This document shows positions 1 to 10,269 of a stretch of DNA of 64,000 bases, in pieces. Positions within the stretch are counted from its first letter, which is position 1. Each line of letters starts with the position of its first letter. Both the position numbers and the translations under genes were made by a program. Origin of the DNA: Marinomonas arctica (lineage in GTDB: Bacteria; Pseudomonadota; Gammaproteobacteria; Pseudomonadales; Marinomonadaceae); contig NZ_QHJF01000015.1 in the NCBI RefSeq assembly GCF_003259225.1, forward strand, positions 1 to 64,000, in the 5' to 3' direction. The notes under the pieces are model-generated. The model had not been told where the DNA came from. It saw only the letters and a list, made by a program, of their open reading frames with translations, and did no database searches.

Positions 1-1750
1 TAATGGCACCGGCATTATGAAAGAAGATCTTTCGTTGGCCTTGAGTCGTCATGCGACAAGCAAAATTGTCACCTTGGATGACTTGGAGGCGGTTCGCACT
101 CTCGGTTTTCGTGGTGAAGCATTGGCCAGTATTAGCTCTGTATCTAGGATGCACCTTACGTCTCGAGCCGAAAACGAACAAGAGGCTTGGCGTGTTGAAG
201 CTGAGGGGAAAGACATGGCCGCAGCGGTTCGTCCTGCGTCTCATCCTCAGGGCACGACCATTGAAGTGCGAGATTTGTTTTTTAATACCCCCGCCCGTCG
301 TAAATTTTTGCGTACTGAAAAGACCGAGTTCGTCCATTTGGAAGAAGTGGTGAAACGACTGGCATTGAGTCGTTACGAAACGGGTTTTCGTCTAAGTCAT
401 AATGGTAAGCAGGTTTATGATCTTCGGCCCGTAACCGATCAGCTCCATGCTGAGCATAGACTCGCCACTTTGTTGGGAAAAAAGTTTATAGAAAACGCGT
501 TGACGCTTGATGTTGAAGCGGCGGGATTGCGTCTGTGGGGATGGATTGGTCTACCGACATTCTCTAGGTCTCAGGCGGATCTGCAGTATTTCTTTGTGAA
601 TGGTCGTGTGGTTAAAGATAAGTTGGTGGCTCATGCTGTGCGCCAGGCTTATCGTGATGTTTTATATAACGGTCGGCACCCTACGTTTGTTTTGTACCTT
701 GAGTTAGATCCTTCTACCGTGGATGTTAACGTGCATCCTACTAAGCACGAAGTGCGTTTTCGCGATGGGCGCTTAGTGCATGATTTTTTATTCAGTCGAA
801 TTCATAAGGCAATCGCGGATGTTCGGCCAGAGTCTGATGCTGCTCCTACAGGTATGAATGACCCTGTAGGGAGTGTCGAAGGTGCGCGCGCAGCGGATAT
901 TACTGAGCAATCGGCTTTGCCTTTATCTAATCGCGCTACAGCGTCCTCTATGGATTGGATGAGATCAGCGACGAATTCGGTGGGCACCTCGGAGGTGCGC
1001 GGGCAGCTTGATGGCATGCGTCGTCTATCGGGTTATGCGCAACAATATGTGTCTTCAACGGAAGTGGTTGACCCTGAAACAGGAGAGGTCAGGGAGGTCG
1101 CTCCTTTAAGCGATGTGGGGCAAAATGAGAACCCATTCGAGAGGTCAGAGTCTGATTATCAAACCGTGCCGCCATTAGGCTTTGCCGTGGCGCAGTTGCA
1201 TGGTGTGTACATTCTATCAGAAAGTGAGCAAGGGCTTATTTTGGTGGATATGCATGCCGCTCATGAGCGCATTGTGTATGAGCGTATGAAGGCGGCTTTT
1301 TATCAAAAAAACATTTCATCTCAACCCCTTTTAGTTCCCATTAATATTGCTGTGTCGCAAAGTGAGGCAGATCTTGTTGAGGAAAGTGGTGAGGTGTTTG
1401 GTGCGTTTGGGTTCTGTGTAGAAAGAACAGGGTTAGAAAGTGTTATGGTGCGTGAAGTCCCCGTTATACTTATACGGGGTGATGTGGAAGGTCTAGTGCG
1501 TGACGTCATCAGTGATTTGTCGGCGAACGGCGTCTCTGATTTGTTGGCGTCACGGGCAAATGAGTTGATGGCGTCAATGGCTTGTCATGGTGCGGTGCGT
1601 GCGAATCGTAAGTTAACCATTGCAGAAATGAACAGTCTTCTTCGTGATATGGAAGTCACCGAGCGGAGCGGGCAGTGTAACCATGGTAGGCCAACTTGGG
1701 CGCATTTGAGTATGTCTGATTTAGATAAACTCTTTTTGAGGGGGCGTTAA
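1..1750 (+). CDS. mutL: DNA mismatch repair protein MutL, 5' truncated by the window edge
   Basis: MutL couples mismatch recognition by MutS to strand removal. The frame is open from the first base, and the first codons read NGTGI, the DxGxG ATP-binding motif of GHKL ATPases. About 60 N-terminal residues with the catalytic Glu therefore lie outside the window, and the first in-frame ATG (position 17) is not the true start. The N-terminal domain continues with the [10 protein letters not shown] and NTPARRKF motifs. A variable linker precedes the C-terminal dimerisation domain, which holds [12 protein letters not shown] at 1247-1282, [10 protein letters not shown] and CNHGRPT. DMHA(x)2E(x)4E is close to the DQHA(x)2E(x)4E nuclease motif of MutL proteins with endonuclease activity. 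E. coli MutL lacks that motif. miaA follows after 1 nt, so the two are probably co-transcribed. Confidence 0.97.
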   Translation, partial: NGTGIMKEDLSLALSRHATSKIVTLDDLEAVRTLGFRGEALASISSVSRMHLTSRAENEQEAWRVEAEGKDMAAAVRPASHPQGTTIEVRDLFFNTPARRKFLRTEKTEFVHLEEVVKRLALSRYETGFRLSHNGKQVYDLRPVTDQLHAEHRLATLLGKKFIENALTLDVEAAGLRLWGWIGLPTFSRSQADLQYFFVNGRVVKDKLVAHAVRQAYRDVLYNGRHPTFVLYLELDPSTVDVNVHPTKHEVRFRDGRLVHDFLFSRIHKAIADVRPESDAAPTGMNDPVGSVEGARAADITEQSALPLSNRATASSMDWMRSATNSVGTSEVRGQLDGMRRLSGYAQQYVSSTEVVDPETGEVREVAPLSDVGQNENPFERSESDYQTVPPLGFAVAQLHGVYILSESEQGLILVDMHAAHERIVYERMKAAFYQKNISSQPLLVPINIAVSQSEADLVEESGEVFGAFGFCVERTGLESVMVREVPVILIRGDVEGLVRDVISDLSANGVSDLLASRANELMASMACHGAVRANRKLTIAEMNSLLRDMEVTERSGQCNHGRPTWAHLSMSDLDKLFLRGR

Positions 1751-1751
1751 T

Positions 1752-2684
1752 ATGGCAAAGCCACATGTAGTTTGCTTGATGGGGCCGACGGCTTCAGGGA
1801 AGACTGGGTTGGCGGTTGAGCTTGCCCAGCATCATGATTTTGAAATTATTAGTGTGGATTCGGCGCTTGTGTACAAGGGTATGGACATAGGAACCGCAAA
1901 GCCAGATGCTGCTTTGTTGGCAAAGGCGCCACATAGACTGATTGATATTATCGATCCTGTTGAATCCTATTCGGCTGCCGATTTTGTTTTGGATGCCGTC
2001 GAGCATGCACAAGACATTTTGTCTAAAGGGAAAACCCCGCTTCTGGTCGGGGGGACTATGATGTATTTTAATGCCTTGCAAAAAGGTTTGGCTGAAATGC
2101 CTAATGCAAATGCTGAAATGCGCGCTATGATTGAAGAGGAAGCATCAATAAAAGGCTGGGCGTCGCTGCATGAAGAGTTGCAAAAAGTGGATCCTGAAGC
2201 GGCTTTGCGGATTCATCCCAATGATCCTCAGCGGTTACAAAGAGCGATAGAGGTGTTTCGCTTGACAGGGAAGTCGATGACTCAGCTTTGGGCGGAGCAG
2301 GAATCTGTGTCGTTGCCGTTTGACATGATCAATTTGGCCGTTATGCCGAAAGAGCGCAGTGTTTTGCATCAGCGTATCGAGCAGCGCTTTTACGATATGA
2401 TGGATCAAGGTTTTTTGGCGGAAGTGGAAGGGCTTTATCGACGTGGCGATTTGTCTATTGAGATGCCTTCTATGCGTTGTGTCGGTTATCGGCAATTATG
2501 GCAATATTTAAACGGTGACGATTTGCTAGATGATGCTATCTTTAAAGGTATCGTCGCCTCACGTCAACTGGCTAAGAGACAGCTTACTTGGCTAAGAGGA
2601 TGGGAGGATTTGATGATTTTTGACAGTTTGTCAAAAGATCTTGTGCCTGATGCCTTGAATTACATCGAAAGCAGGATTATATAG
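1752..2684 (+). CDS. miaA: tRNA dimethylallyltransferase MiaA
   Basis: MiaA transfers a dimethylallyl group from DMAPP to the N6 of A37 in tRNAs that read UNN codons. The 310-residue product starts with the P-loop [15 protein letters not shown] (about residues 11-25). It continues with [16 protein letters not shown], the DxxQxY-like substrate loop with A-L for the usual Q, then HRLIDI and a [10 protein letters not shown] segment. The C-terminal part has the RCVGYRQLW motif near residue 240. Length matches the family (about 310-320). It starts 1 nt after the mutL stop and precedes hfq, the order seen in many gammaproteobacteria. Confidence 0.97.
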   Translation: MAKPHVVCLMGPTASGKTGLAVELAQHHDFEIISVDSALVYKGMDIGTAKPDAALLAKAPHRLIDIIDPVESYSAADFVLDAVEHAQDILSKGKTPLLVGGTMMYFNALQKGLAEMPNANAEMRAMIEEEASIKGWASLHEELQKVDPEAALRIHPNDPQRLQRAIEVFRLTGKSMTQLWAEQESVSLPFDMINLAVMPKERSVLHQRIEQRFYDMMDQGFLAEVEGLYRRGDLSIEMPSMRCVGYRQLWQYLNGDDLLDDAIFKGIVASRQLAKRQLTWLRGWEDLMIFDSLSKDLVPDALNYIESRII

Positions 2685-2774
2685 GGGAAATAGATAAAAA
2701 ATTGGTGTAGTATCTACAGTATTGTTTTATCAATATTTAATTTAATTTTTTGCGCTTAACTTAAGGAGATTCCA

Positions 2775-3020
2775 ATGTCAAAAGGGCAATCATTACAAGA
2801 CCCTTATCTAAATATTCTACGCAAAGAAAGAGTGCCAGTGTCTATCTTTCTTGTAAATGGAATTAAACTTCAAGGTCAAATCGAATCATTCGATCAGTTT
2901 GTGATTCTGTTGAAAAATACCGTCAGTCAAATGGTTTATAAACATGCCATTTCTACGGTAGTACCTTCTCGTACTATCCGCGTCCCGTCTCCTGATCAGC
3001 CGGAAGATGCTGCTGAATAG
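2775..3020 (+). CDS. hfq: RNA chaperone Hfq
   Basis: Hfq forms a hexameric ring that helps small RNAs pair with mRNAs and controls their stability. The 81-residue product carries the Sm1 motif ([20 protein letters not shown]) and the Sm2 signature [12 protein letters not shown] near residues 55-66. The short acidic tail (PDQPEDAAE) is shorter than the E. coli tail, as in Pseudomonas. A clear ribosome site (TAAGGAGA, 2761-2768) lies upstream of the ATG. The 90-nt AT-rich gap after miaA could hold a promoter, since hfq often has its own, but no site is strong enough to call. Confidence 0.98.
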   Translation: MSKGQSLQDPYLNILRKERVPVSIFLVNGIKLQGQIESFDQFVILLKNTVSQMVYKHAISTVVPSRTIRVPSPDQPEDAAE

Positions 3021-3055
3021 TTTGTCTTTCACAGGGCAAGCAGAGGAATACCAGA

Positions 3056-4345
3056 TTGTTTTTTGAACGTCCAGATAGTGGTGAAATAGCTGTATTGGTC
3101 CATATAGATTTTCGTGATCAAAGTGAAACTTATGGACCTGAAGAGTTTGTTGAGCTTGCTATTTCGGCTGGCGCAGACCCCGTTGCGGTTGTAACGGGGT
3201 CTCGTCAGCGTCCTGATGCTAAGTACTACATTGGTACTGGCAAGCTAGCTGAAATAAAAGACATTGTTGATCGTGAAGGTGCGCAAGTCGTGCTTTTCGA
3301 TCATGCTTTGTCTCCTTCCCAAGAGCGTAATTTAGAAAGTGTTTTTCAATGTCGTGTGCTTGATCGCACAGGTTTAATTCTTGATATATTCGCACAACGC
3401 GCACGCACCCATGAAGGTAAGTTGCAAGTTGAGTTAGCTCAGCTTCAGCATATGTCAACTCGTCTTATTCGAGGTTGGACGCACTTGGAACGCCAAAAAG
3501 GCGGGATAGGTATGCGTGGGCCCGGTGAGACGCAGCTTGAAACTGACCGTCGCTTGTTAAGAGAGCGTATCAAGTCTATTCAGAAAAGATTGGAAAAAGT
3601 CGAGTCACAGCGCGACCAGAGTCGTCGATCTCGTGACCGATCTGCTGTACCTACTGTGTCATTAGTGGGTTACACAAACGCAGGTAAGTCGACTTTATTC
3701 AACCGAGCGACAGGGGCGGATGTGTATGCCGCAGATCAGCTATTTGCAACATTGGATCCAACCTTACGTCGCCTTGAGATGGAGCAAATTGGCTCTATCG
3801 TATTGGCGGACACGGTTGGGTTTATTCGTCAGTTGCCACACCGATTGATCAAGGCATTTCAGGCGACCTTGAAAGAGTCATCTGAAGCGGATTTGCTTTT
3901 GCATGTCGTTGACGCTGCCGATATTTCGCGTGATGAGAATATGGCGCACGTTGATTCTGTGTTAAAAGAAATTGGTGCCGATGAGGTGCCGATGTTAAAA
4001 GTATTTAATAAAATAGACGCTTTGGCAGATACGGAACCTCGTATCGATAGAGACGCTGACGGGAACCCTTTCCGAGTTTGGTTGTCTGCTCGTGATGGTC
4101 AAGGTGTTGATTTGCTTAAACAGGCCATCTCTGAGCTATTGGCGGAGGATGTTTTTAGTGAAACACTTTATTTGTCCAGTAAGTATGGGCGCATAAGGGC
4201 GATGCTGTTTGAGCATGGTGCTGTCAGATCGGAGCGTTTCGATGAAAGTGGTCGTTCTGTTCTTGATGTGAAGTTGCCTAAAAAAGACTATTTACAGATT
4301 TTGGCTCGCGCAGGTATGTCTGAGGATCAGATAGAAACTGCATGA
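3056..4345 (+). CDS. hflX: Ribosome-associated GTPase HflX, TTG start
   Basis: HflX is a GTPase that binds 50S subunits and splits stalled 70S ribosomes. The 429-residue product has an N-terminal HflX domain (DPVAVVTGSRQRPDAKYYIG), a glycine-rich linker (GGIGMRGPGETQLETDRR) and a G domain. The G domain shows GYTNAGKSTLFN (G1), DTVGFIRQLP (G3) and NKID (G4). The start is a TTG at 3056, preceded by AGAGGAA at 3042-3048 at good spacing. No ATG is available near the conserved N-terminus. It lies 35 nt after hfq in the usual hfq-hflX-hflK-hflC order. Confidence 0.96.
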   Translation: MFFERPDSGEIAVLVHIDFRDQSETYGPEEFVELAISAGADPVAVVTGSRQRPDAKYYIGTGKLAEIKDIVDREGAQVVLFDHALSPSQERNLESVFQCRVLDRTGLILDIFAQRARTHEGKLQVELAQLQHMSTRLIRGWTHLERQKGGIGMRGPGETQLETDRRLLRERIKSIQKRLEKVESQRDQSRRSRDRSAVPTVSLVGYTNAGKSTLFNRATGADVYAADQLFATLDPTLRRLEMEQIGSIVLADTVGFIRQLPHRLIKAFQATLKESSEADLLLHVVDAADISRDENMAHVDSVLKEIGADEVPMLKVFNKIDALADTEPRIDRDADGNPFRVWLSARDGQGVDLLKQAISELLAEDVFSETLYLSSKYGRIRAMLFEHGAVRSERFDESGRSVLDVKLPKKDYLQILARAGMSEDQIETA

Positions 4346-4385
4346 GTCGTACAGGGTTATCATTAAAATAAAGTGGAGACGTAGT

Positions 4386-5633
4386 ATGGCCTGGAATGAA
4401 CCGGGTAATAACGACAATGACCCATGGAATCCAGATAAGAACCGTAATAATGGTGCTGGGCGCCCGGACGGAGGTCGTGAGAAAGACGCCGATAATGATC
4501 CTTGGGGTCGTAAGCCGGCTGGAGGTAAAGATCAAAGTCCTCCAGATTTGGATGAGGCCTTCCGTAAACTGATGGATATGTTGGGAGTTAAAAAATCCCG
4601 CAAATCTGGTGGTTCTAACGGTGGTGATTCCGGCATGTCTGGCAAATTTGGTGGCAGTTTAATTGCTATTATTTTGTTGGCGTTGCTTGCCTTATGGGCG
4701 GCAACAGGCGTGTATCAGGTGGATCAACAAGAGCGAGGCGTTGTGCTTCGTTTAGGTAAGTATCATTCTACGGTTATGCCTGGGTTACATTGGAATCCAC
4801 CAATGATTGACTCTGTCAGTAAAGTGAATGTTACTAAAGTTCGTTCTCATGATCACAAAGCACTCATGCTGACGGTTGATGACGCTATTGTTGAGGTAGG
4901 TGTTTCGGTTCAGTACTCAGTGCAGGATCCGAAGGATTTCTTGATCAACGTCCGTAATCCTGAAGAATCTCTTGCTCAGATAACAGAAAGTGCGCTTCGC
5001 CATGTTGTCGGTAGTTCTGAGATGGATCAAATTCTAACGCAAGGTCGAGAATTGCTTGCGGAAGAAGTGAAAGTAAGAATTCAGGATTACAGCACAGCTT
5101 ACGGTACTGGTGTGTTGATATCGAAAGTGAACGTGGAAAATACTCAGGCGCCAACTCAGGTGCAGGAAGCGTTTGATGACGTTATCAAGGCGAAAGAAGA
5201 TGAGTTGCGTGTACGAAATGAAGCTGAGTCTTATGCGAATGGTATCATTCCAGAAGCTCGTGGTCGTGCGCAGCGTATTCGTGAAGAAGCTGAAGCTTAC
5301 CGCTCTGAGATTGTTGCTCGTGCAAGTGGTCAGGCAGATCGTTTTGATCGTTTGTACCGTGAGTACACGAAAGCACCAGATGTAACACGTCGCCGTCTGT
5401 ATATTGAAACGATGGAAACGGTTTATAAAGATGTGAATAAGGTTGTTGTTGACACTGAAGGTGGCAATAACATGATGTATTTGCCTTTGGATCAGCTTAT
5501 GAAGCAGCGTGCTGAATCATCTACAGGTACAGGTTCTATGAGCTCTGGAAACATTGGGGCGTTGACAGATCAGGTGCTTGACGAGATACGTAAGCGTCAA
5601 AGTGCAACCATTCGTAGAGAGGGCAGAAACTAA
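4386..5633 (+). CDS. hflK: FtsH modulator HflK (SPFH/band 7 protein)
   Basis: HflK and HflC form a large inner-membrane SPFH complex around the FtsH protease and modulate its activity. The 415-residue product has a long Gly/Asn/Asp-rich cytoplasmic N-terminus (residues 1-88). One membrane segment follows (about 91-110, IAIILLALLALWAATGVY), then a band 7 domain (GVVLRLGKYHSTVMPGLHW). A charged coiled-coil region comes next (about 265-320, rich in EAES, RGRAQRIREEAEAYR). The stop overlaps the hflC start as TAATG, which implies translational coupling for two subunits made in equal amounts. Confidence 0.97.
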   Translation: MAWNEPGNNDNDPWNPDKNRNNGAGRPDGGREKDADNDPWGRKPAGGKDQSPPDLDEAFRKLMDMLGVKKSRKSGGSNGGDSGMSGKFGGSLIAIILLALLALWAATGVYQVDQQERGVVLRLGKYHSTVMPGLHWNPPMIDSVSKVNVTKVRSHDHKALMLTVDDAIVEVGVSVQYSVQDPKDFLINVRNPEESLAQITESALRHVVGSSEMDQILTQGRELLAEEVKVRIQDYSTAYGTGVLISKVNVENTQAPTQVQEAFDDVIKAKEDELRVRNEAESYANGIIPEARGRAQRIREEAEAYRSEIVARASGQADRFDRLYREYTKAPDVTRRRLYIETMETVYKDVNKVVVDTEGGNNMMYLPLDQLMKQRAESSTGTGSMSSGNIGALTDQVLDEIRKRQSATIRREGRN

Positions 5634-6514
5634 TGAAAGGCTTTTCTTTTTCAGTTTTATTTGTTGTTCTTCTCGGTGTATTGATTGCTTCTCAGACACT
5701 TTTTGTTGTCAAAGAAACAGAGCGCGCGGTTGTGCTTAAGTTTGGTGAGATTGTTCGGGAAGATGTTCAGCCTGGCATTCACTTTAAGCTCCCGATTATG
5801 AATGAAGTTAAGAAGTTTGATGCTCGAATTCTAACAATGGACTCTCGTCCTCAGCGTTATTTAACGTTAGAGAAGAAGGCCGTTATTGTGGATTCTTATG
5901 TCAAATGGAAGATTGATTCTGTCGCGAAGTTTTATCAAGCTACATCGGGTGATGAGTTTGTTGCGAACCGAGTGTTGTCTTCTCGTGTTGATACCGGGCT
6001 AAGAAATAAGTTTGGTGAGCGAACCATGCATGAGGTGGTTTCTGGTCAGCGAGACCAGTTAATGACCGAGTTGCGTGATGATTTAAACCAAGTTGCTCAG
6101 AGTGAGTTGGGTATTTCTATCGTTGACATTCGTGTTAAGCGAATCGATTTGCCGCCTGATGTCAGTGAATCTGTTTATCAGCGTATGAGAACAGAGCGTG
6201 AGCGTGAAGCTCGTGAGCACAGATCGAAAGGTTTGGAGCTGGCTGAGGGGATACGTGCTGACGCTGATCGTCAACAGGTCGTTCTTGAAGCGGAAGCTCA
6301 GCGTGATGCAGAGATGATACGCGGTGACGGTGATGCTAAAGCGGCGGCTATCTATTCTAAAGTGTATACGCAGGATCCAGAATTCTATGAGTTTTATCGT
6401 AGTCTTCAGGCATACCGCGAAAGCTTCAGTGGTAGCAATGATTTGTTTGTACTTGAACCAGATAGCGAATTCTTCAAATATTTGAATGGTTCGACTCGTG
6501 GTGGTACGAAATAG
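5633..6514 (+). CDS. hflC: FtsH modulator HflC (SPFH/band 7 protein)
   Basis: HflC is the partner of HflK in the periplasm-facing SPFH complex that regulates FtsH. The 293-residue product has an N-terminal membrane anchor (about residues 5-20, FSVLFVVLLGVLIASQ) and a band 7 domain opening with VKETERAVVLKFGEIV. A helical region (RAREHRSKGLELAEGIRAD-type repeats) follows, and then the conserved FYRSLQAYRESF segment near residue 255. It shares one base with the hflK stop. A hairpin terminator at 6583-6606 closes the operon. Confidence 0.97.
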   Translation: MKGFSFSVLFVVLLGVLIASQTLFVVKETERAVVLKFGEIVREDVQPGIHFKLPIMNEVKKFDARILTMDSRPQRYLTLEKKAVIVDSYVKWKIDSVAKFYQATSGDEFVANRVLSSRVDTGLRNKFGERTMHEVVSGQRDQLMTELRDDLNQVAQSELGISIVDIRVKRIDLPPDVSESVYQRMRTEREREAREHRSKGLELAEGIRADADRQQVVLEAEAQRDAEMIRGDGDAKAAAIYSKVYTQDPEFYEFYRSLQAYRESFSGSNDLFVLEPDSEFFKYLNGSTRGGTK

Positions 6515-6582
6515 CATCCATATTCGTTAATAATCGTACGTGAAGCCTATTTGTTAAAATGGGAAACATGATACTATTACAC

Positions 6583-6606
6583 AAACCGGGCCAAGCCCGG
6601 TTTTTT
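6583..6606 (+). terminator. Terminator after hflC
   Basis: A 7-bp stem ACCGGGC/GCCCGGT (6585-6591 with 6595-6601) with a CAA loop is flanked by A residues and followed by a T run. This is a classic intrinsic terminator, 70 nt after the hflC stop. Confidence 0.85.
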
Positions 6607-6629
6607 AATGGTCAAAATAAAGAGAATCT

Positions 6630-6827
6630 ATGCAGGAATTGTTGCAGTCGCTGCTGGTTGGCGTCAGCCTTTTATTGATCGCCGAGGGTGTTTTGCCTTT
6701 TCTGGCTCCCAATGTGTGGAGGGAAATAATGGTGAAAGCAATCGCGAGCTCAGATTTGAATTTGCGCATTCTGGGGGCGGTTAGTATGTTTCTTGGATTA
6801 ATGCTTCTTTTGCTGACACGAAGCTAA
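6630..6827 (+). CDS. DUF2065 small inner-membrane protein (YjeT-like)
   Basis: This 65-residue protein consists of two predicted membrane segments (about residues 5-25 and 45-63). They are joined by the conserved LAPNVWREIMVKAI stretch that typifies DUF2065/YjeT. The function of the family is unknown. Its position between hflC and the hisZ-purA pair is conserved in gammaproteobacteria, and it starts after the hflC terminator and ends 12 nt before hisZ. That spacing suggests it is transcribed with hisZ. The start ATG at 6630 follows AAAGAGA. Confidence 0.85.
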   Translation: MQELLQSLLVGVSLLLIAEGVLPFLAPNVWREIMVKAIASSDLNLRILGAVSMFLGLMLLLLTRS

Positions 6828-6839
6828 GAGGATAATTTA

Positions 6840-8018
6840 ATGACATTAGCAGATCGTTGGTTGCTTCCTGAGGGCGTTGATGAGGCGTTGCCAGAGCAGG
6901 CCGCTAAAATCGAACACCTTAGAAGAACTCTGCTTAATCTCCACGAAAGCTGGGGATATCAATTAGTAATACCCCCTCTTTTAGAGTATTTGGATTCCCT
7001 TCTTACGGGTGCTGGTTCAGACCTAGAAATTGAAACCTTTAAAGTGATTGACCAGCTATCGGGTCGGCTTTTGGGGATACGCGCTGATTTTACTTCCCAA
7101 GTGGCTCGTATCGACGCTCATTGTCTTAAGGATGATGGGGTTCAGCGTTTGAGTTATTGCGGTAGTGTCTTGAGAACTATGCCGGCTGGCTTAGATGGTA
7201 CTCGTAGCCCTATTCAGTTAGGAGCGGAGGTTTACGGTCATGGCGGTGTAGAAAGTGATATTGAAGTATTGTCTTTGATGTTGCAAACCTTGTCTGTTGC
7301 TGGCTTGTCTAATGTTGTGCTTGATTTGGGGCATGTCGATGTTGTCAGTGGTGTTCTTTCCGCTTGCGATCTAACTGCAGAACAGGAGGGTAAATTAATT
7401 GAGCTTTACAAAGCGAAAGATTTGCCTGAGTTAGATCGATATGTGGATGGTCTTAACGGCCTGCGCGACGTTCAGAAGCAGTGGTTGGTAGGGTTGCCGC
7501 GTTTGTGTGGTGACAAGGATGTGTTGCAGCGCGCTTCTGAATTGCTTGGCGGTGTGAATGAATCCATTCGTGATGCCATTGTTTTGTTGCAAGATGTGAG
7601 CCGTTCTATTTGTCAGCGTTTTCCTAATGTTGGGCTGCATTTTGATTTAAGTGATTTGGTTTCTTATAGCTATCACACGGGTGTGGTATTTGCGGCTTAC
7701 GTTCCAGGTCACGGTAATGCGATTGCGCGTGGCGGGCGTTACAATAATATCGGCGAGGTCTTTGGTCGATCCAGGCCCGCGACCGGTTTTAGCACGGATG
7801 TAAAAGCCTTGGTTGCTTTGACGGATATTGTTGTCAATAAACCAAAAACAGTACTGTCGCCAATTTGCTCAAGTAACGAGTTGTGGTTGAAGGTGAATTC
7901 TCTGCGTGCTGAAGGTTACCAAGTTGTAGAGGTTTTGGATGACCATTACACTGGAAAAGCAGATTTTAAGTTGGATTTTGTGGATGGGGCTTGGCAGTTG
8001 CTGCCGGTTCGAAGCTAG
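6840..8018 (+). CDS. hisZ: ATP phosphoribosyltransferase regulatory subunit HisZ
   Basis: HisZ is a catalytically inactive paralogue of histidyl-tRNA synthetase. It joins the short form of HisG to make the first enzyme of histidine synthesis and gives it feedback control. The 392-residue product has class II synthetase-like motifs (LRRTLLNLHESWGYQLVIPP, RADFTSQVARI, QLGAEVYGHGG, ARGGRYNNIGEVFGRSRPATGF) but no C-terminal anticodon-binding domain. Such an organism is expected to carry a short HisG elsewhere. It sits immediately before purA, as in Pseudomonas. Confidence 0.95.
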   Translation: MTLADRWLLPEGVDEALPEQAAKIEHLRRTLLNLHESWGYQLVIPPLLEYLDSLLTGAGSDLEIETFKVIDQLSGRLLGIRADFTSQVARIDAHCLKDDGVQRLSYCGSVLRTMPAGLDGTRSPIQLGAEVYGHGGVESDIEVLSLMLQTLSVAGLSNVVLDLGHVDVVSGVLSACDLTAEQEGKLIELYKAKDLPELDRYVDGLNGLRDVQKQWLVGLPRLCGDKDVLQRASELLGGVNESIRDAIVLLQDVSRSICQRFPNVGLHFDLSDLVSYSYHTGVVFAAYVPGHGNAIARGGRYNNIGEVFGRSRPATGFSTDVKALVALTDIVVNKPKTVLSPICSSNELWLKVNSLRAEGYQVVEVLDDHYTGKADFKLDFVDGAWQLLPVRS

Positions 8019-8041
8019 ACTTTTCTTTAAGAACTATCTAA

Positions 8042-9355
<1,314 letters not shown>

Positions 9356-9380
9356 GTCGTAGCGTATTTTATTGTGTAGT

Positions 9381-9408
9381 AAAAAAAGCCGCATTTTGCG
9401 GCTTTTTT
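9381..9408 (+). terminator. Terminator after purA
   Basis: A stem AAAAAAGCCGCA/TGCGGCTTTTTT with a TTT loop lies 25 nt after the purA stop. It is A-rich before the stem and T-rich after it, so it is a strong intrinsic terminator. Confidence 0.9.
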
Positions 9409-9564
9409 CGTTCTTGCGAGTAGCTAAGTTCATCATATTAGTATTCTTTGTAAATAGAGTGAAAAGAGGGGGAGGAGTTTGCTGGGCACTAAGGTAATAT
9501 TTACAATTGAATTTATGGCGATGTAACCATCTGCTAAATAATGGAAAAATGAGAGGAAATATTT

Positions 9565-10263
9565 ATGGTTAAGTTATTGCTTGCTGATGATGATGCTCGT
9601 TTGTCGGATCTAATAAAGGAATACTTTGATGGTGAGGGTTATGAAGTTGCTCATGCTTGGAATGGGCGTGAGGCTTTAGAACTGATGGCGGCTGATATGC
9701 CAGATATCATTATTCTGGATGTGATGATGCCGGAATTAGATGGTTTTGAAACGTTAAAACAGATTCGTAACAAGAGCGCTGTGCCCGTTATTATGTTGAC
9801 AGCAAAAGGCGATGATATTGATCGTATCCTTGGCTTAGAGATGGGCGCAGACGATTATTTGTCAAAACCGTTCAACCCGCGTGAGTTGCTGGCGCGTATT
9901 AAAGCGATTCTGCGTCGAGCTAGTCAAGAGCGCGAAGATGATCCAACGGCCGATATCGATCTTTCTGGTGTGTTGTTGCGTCGTAAAGATCGTACGGTTT
10001 ATCTTGAGGGTGAATTAGTAGAGTTAACGACCTCTGAATATACTTTGTTAGAGTGTATGTTGATGGCCCCAGGTCAAGTGCTAACTAAGCAGGAGCTTTC
10101 TGAAAAAGCATTAGGCCGTAAGTTGACTATGTATGACCGTAGTTTGGATATGCATATTAGTAATCTGCGCAAGAAGATCGGCAATTTGGAAAATGGCGAC
10201 CCGCGAATTAAAACGGTGCGTGGTGTTGGCTATATTTTTGTGTCAAATGAGCAGGGTGCTTAA
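9565..10263 (+). CDS. OmpR/CpxR-family response regulator
   Basis: This 232-residue DNA-binding response regulator has an N-terminal receiver with the acidic pocket D8-D10, phosphoacceptor D52 (LDVMMPELDG), T79 and K101 (SKPFNP). The C-terminal half (about 130-228) is an OmpR-type winged helix ending in KTVRGVGYIF. It resembles CpxR in the receiver and in its pairing with a CpxA-like kinase, but the signal is unknown. The ATG follows AGAGGAA at good spacing. The kinase gene starts 6 nt downstream, so the two form an operon. Confidence 0.93.
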   Translation: MVKLLLADDDARLSDLIKEYFDGEGYEVAHAWNGREALELMAADMPDIIILDVMMPELDGFETLKQIRNKSAVPVIMLTAKGDDIDRILGLEMGADDYLSKPFNPRELLARIKAILRRASQEREDDPTADIDLSGVLLRRKDRTVYLEGELVELTTSEYTLLECMLMAPGQVLTKQELSEKALGRKLTMYDRSLDMHISNLRKKIGNLENGDPRIKTVRGVGYIFVSNEQGA

Positions 10264-10269
10264 TTTTTT

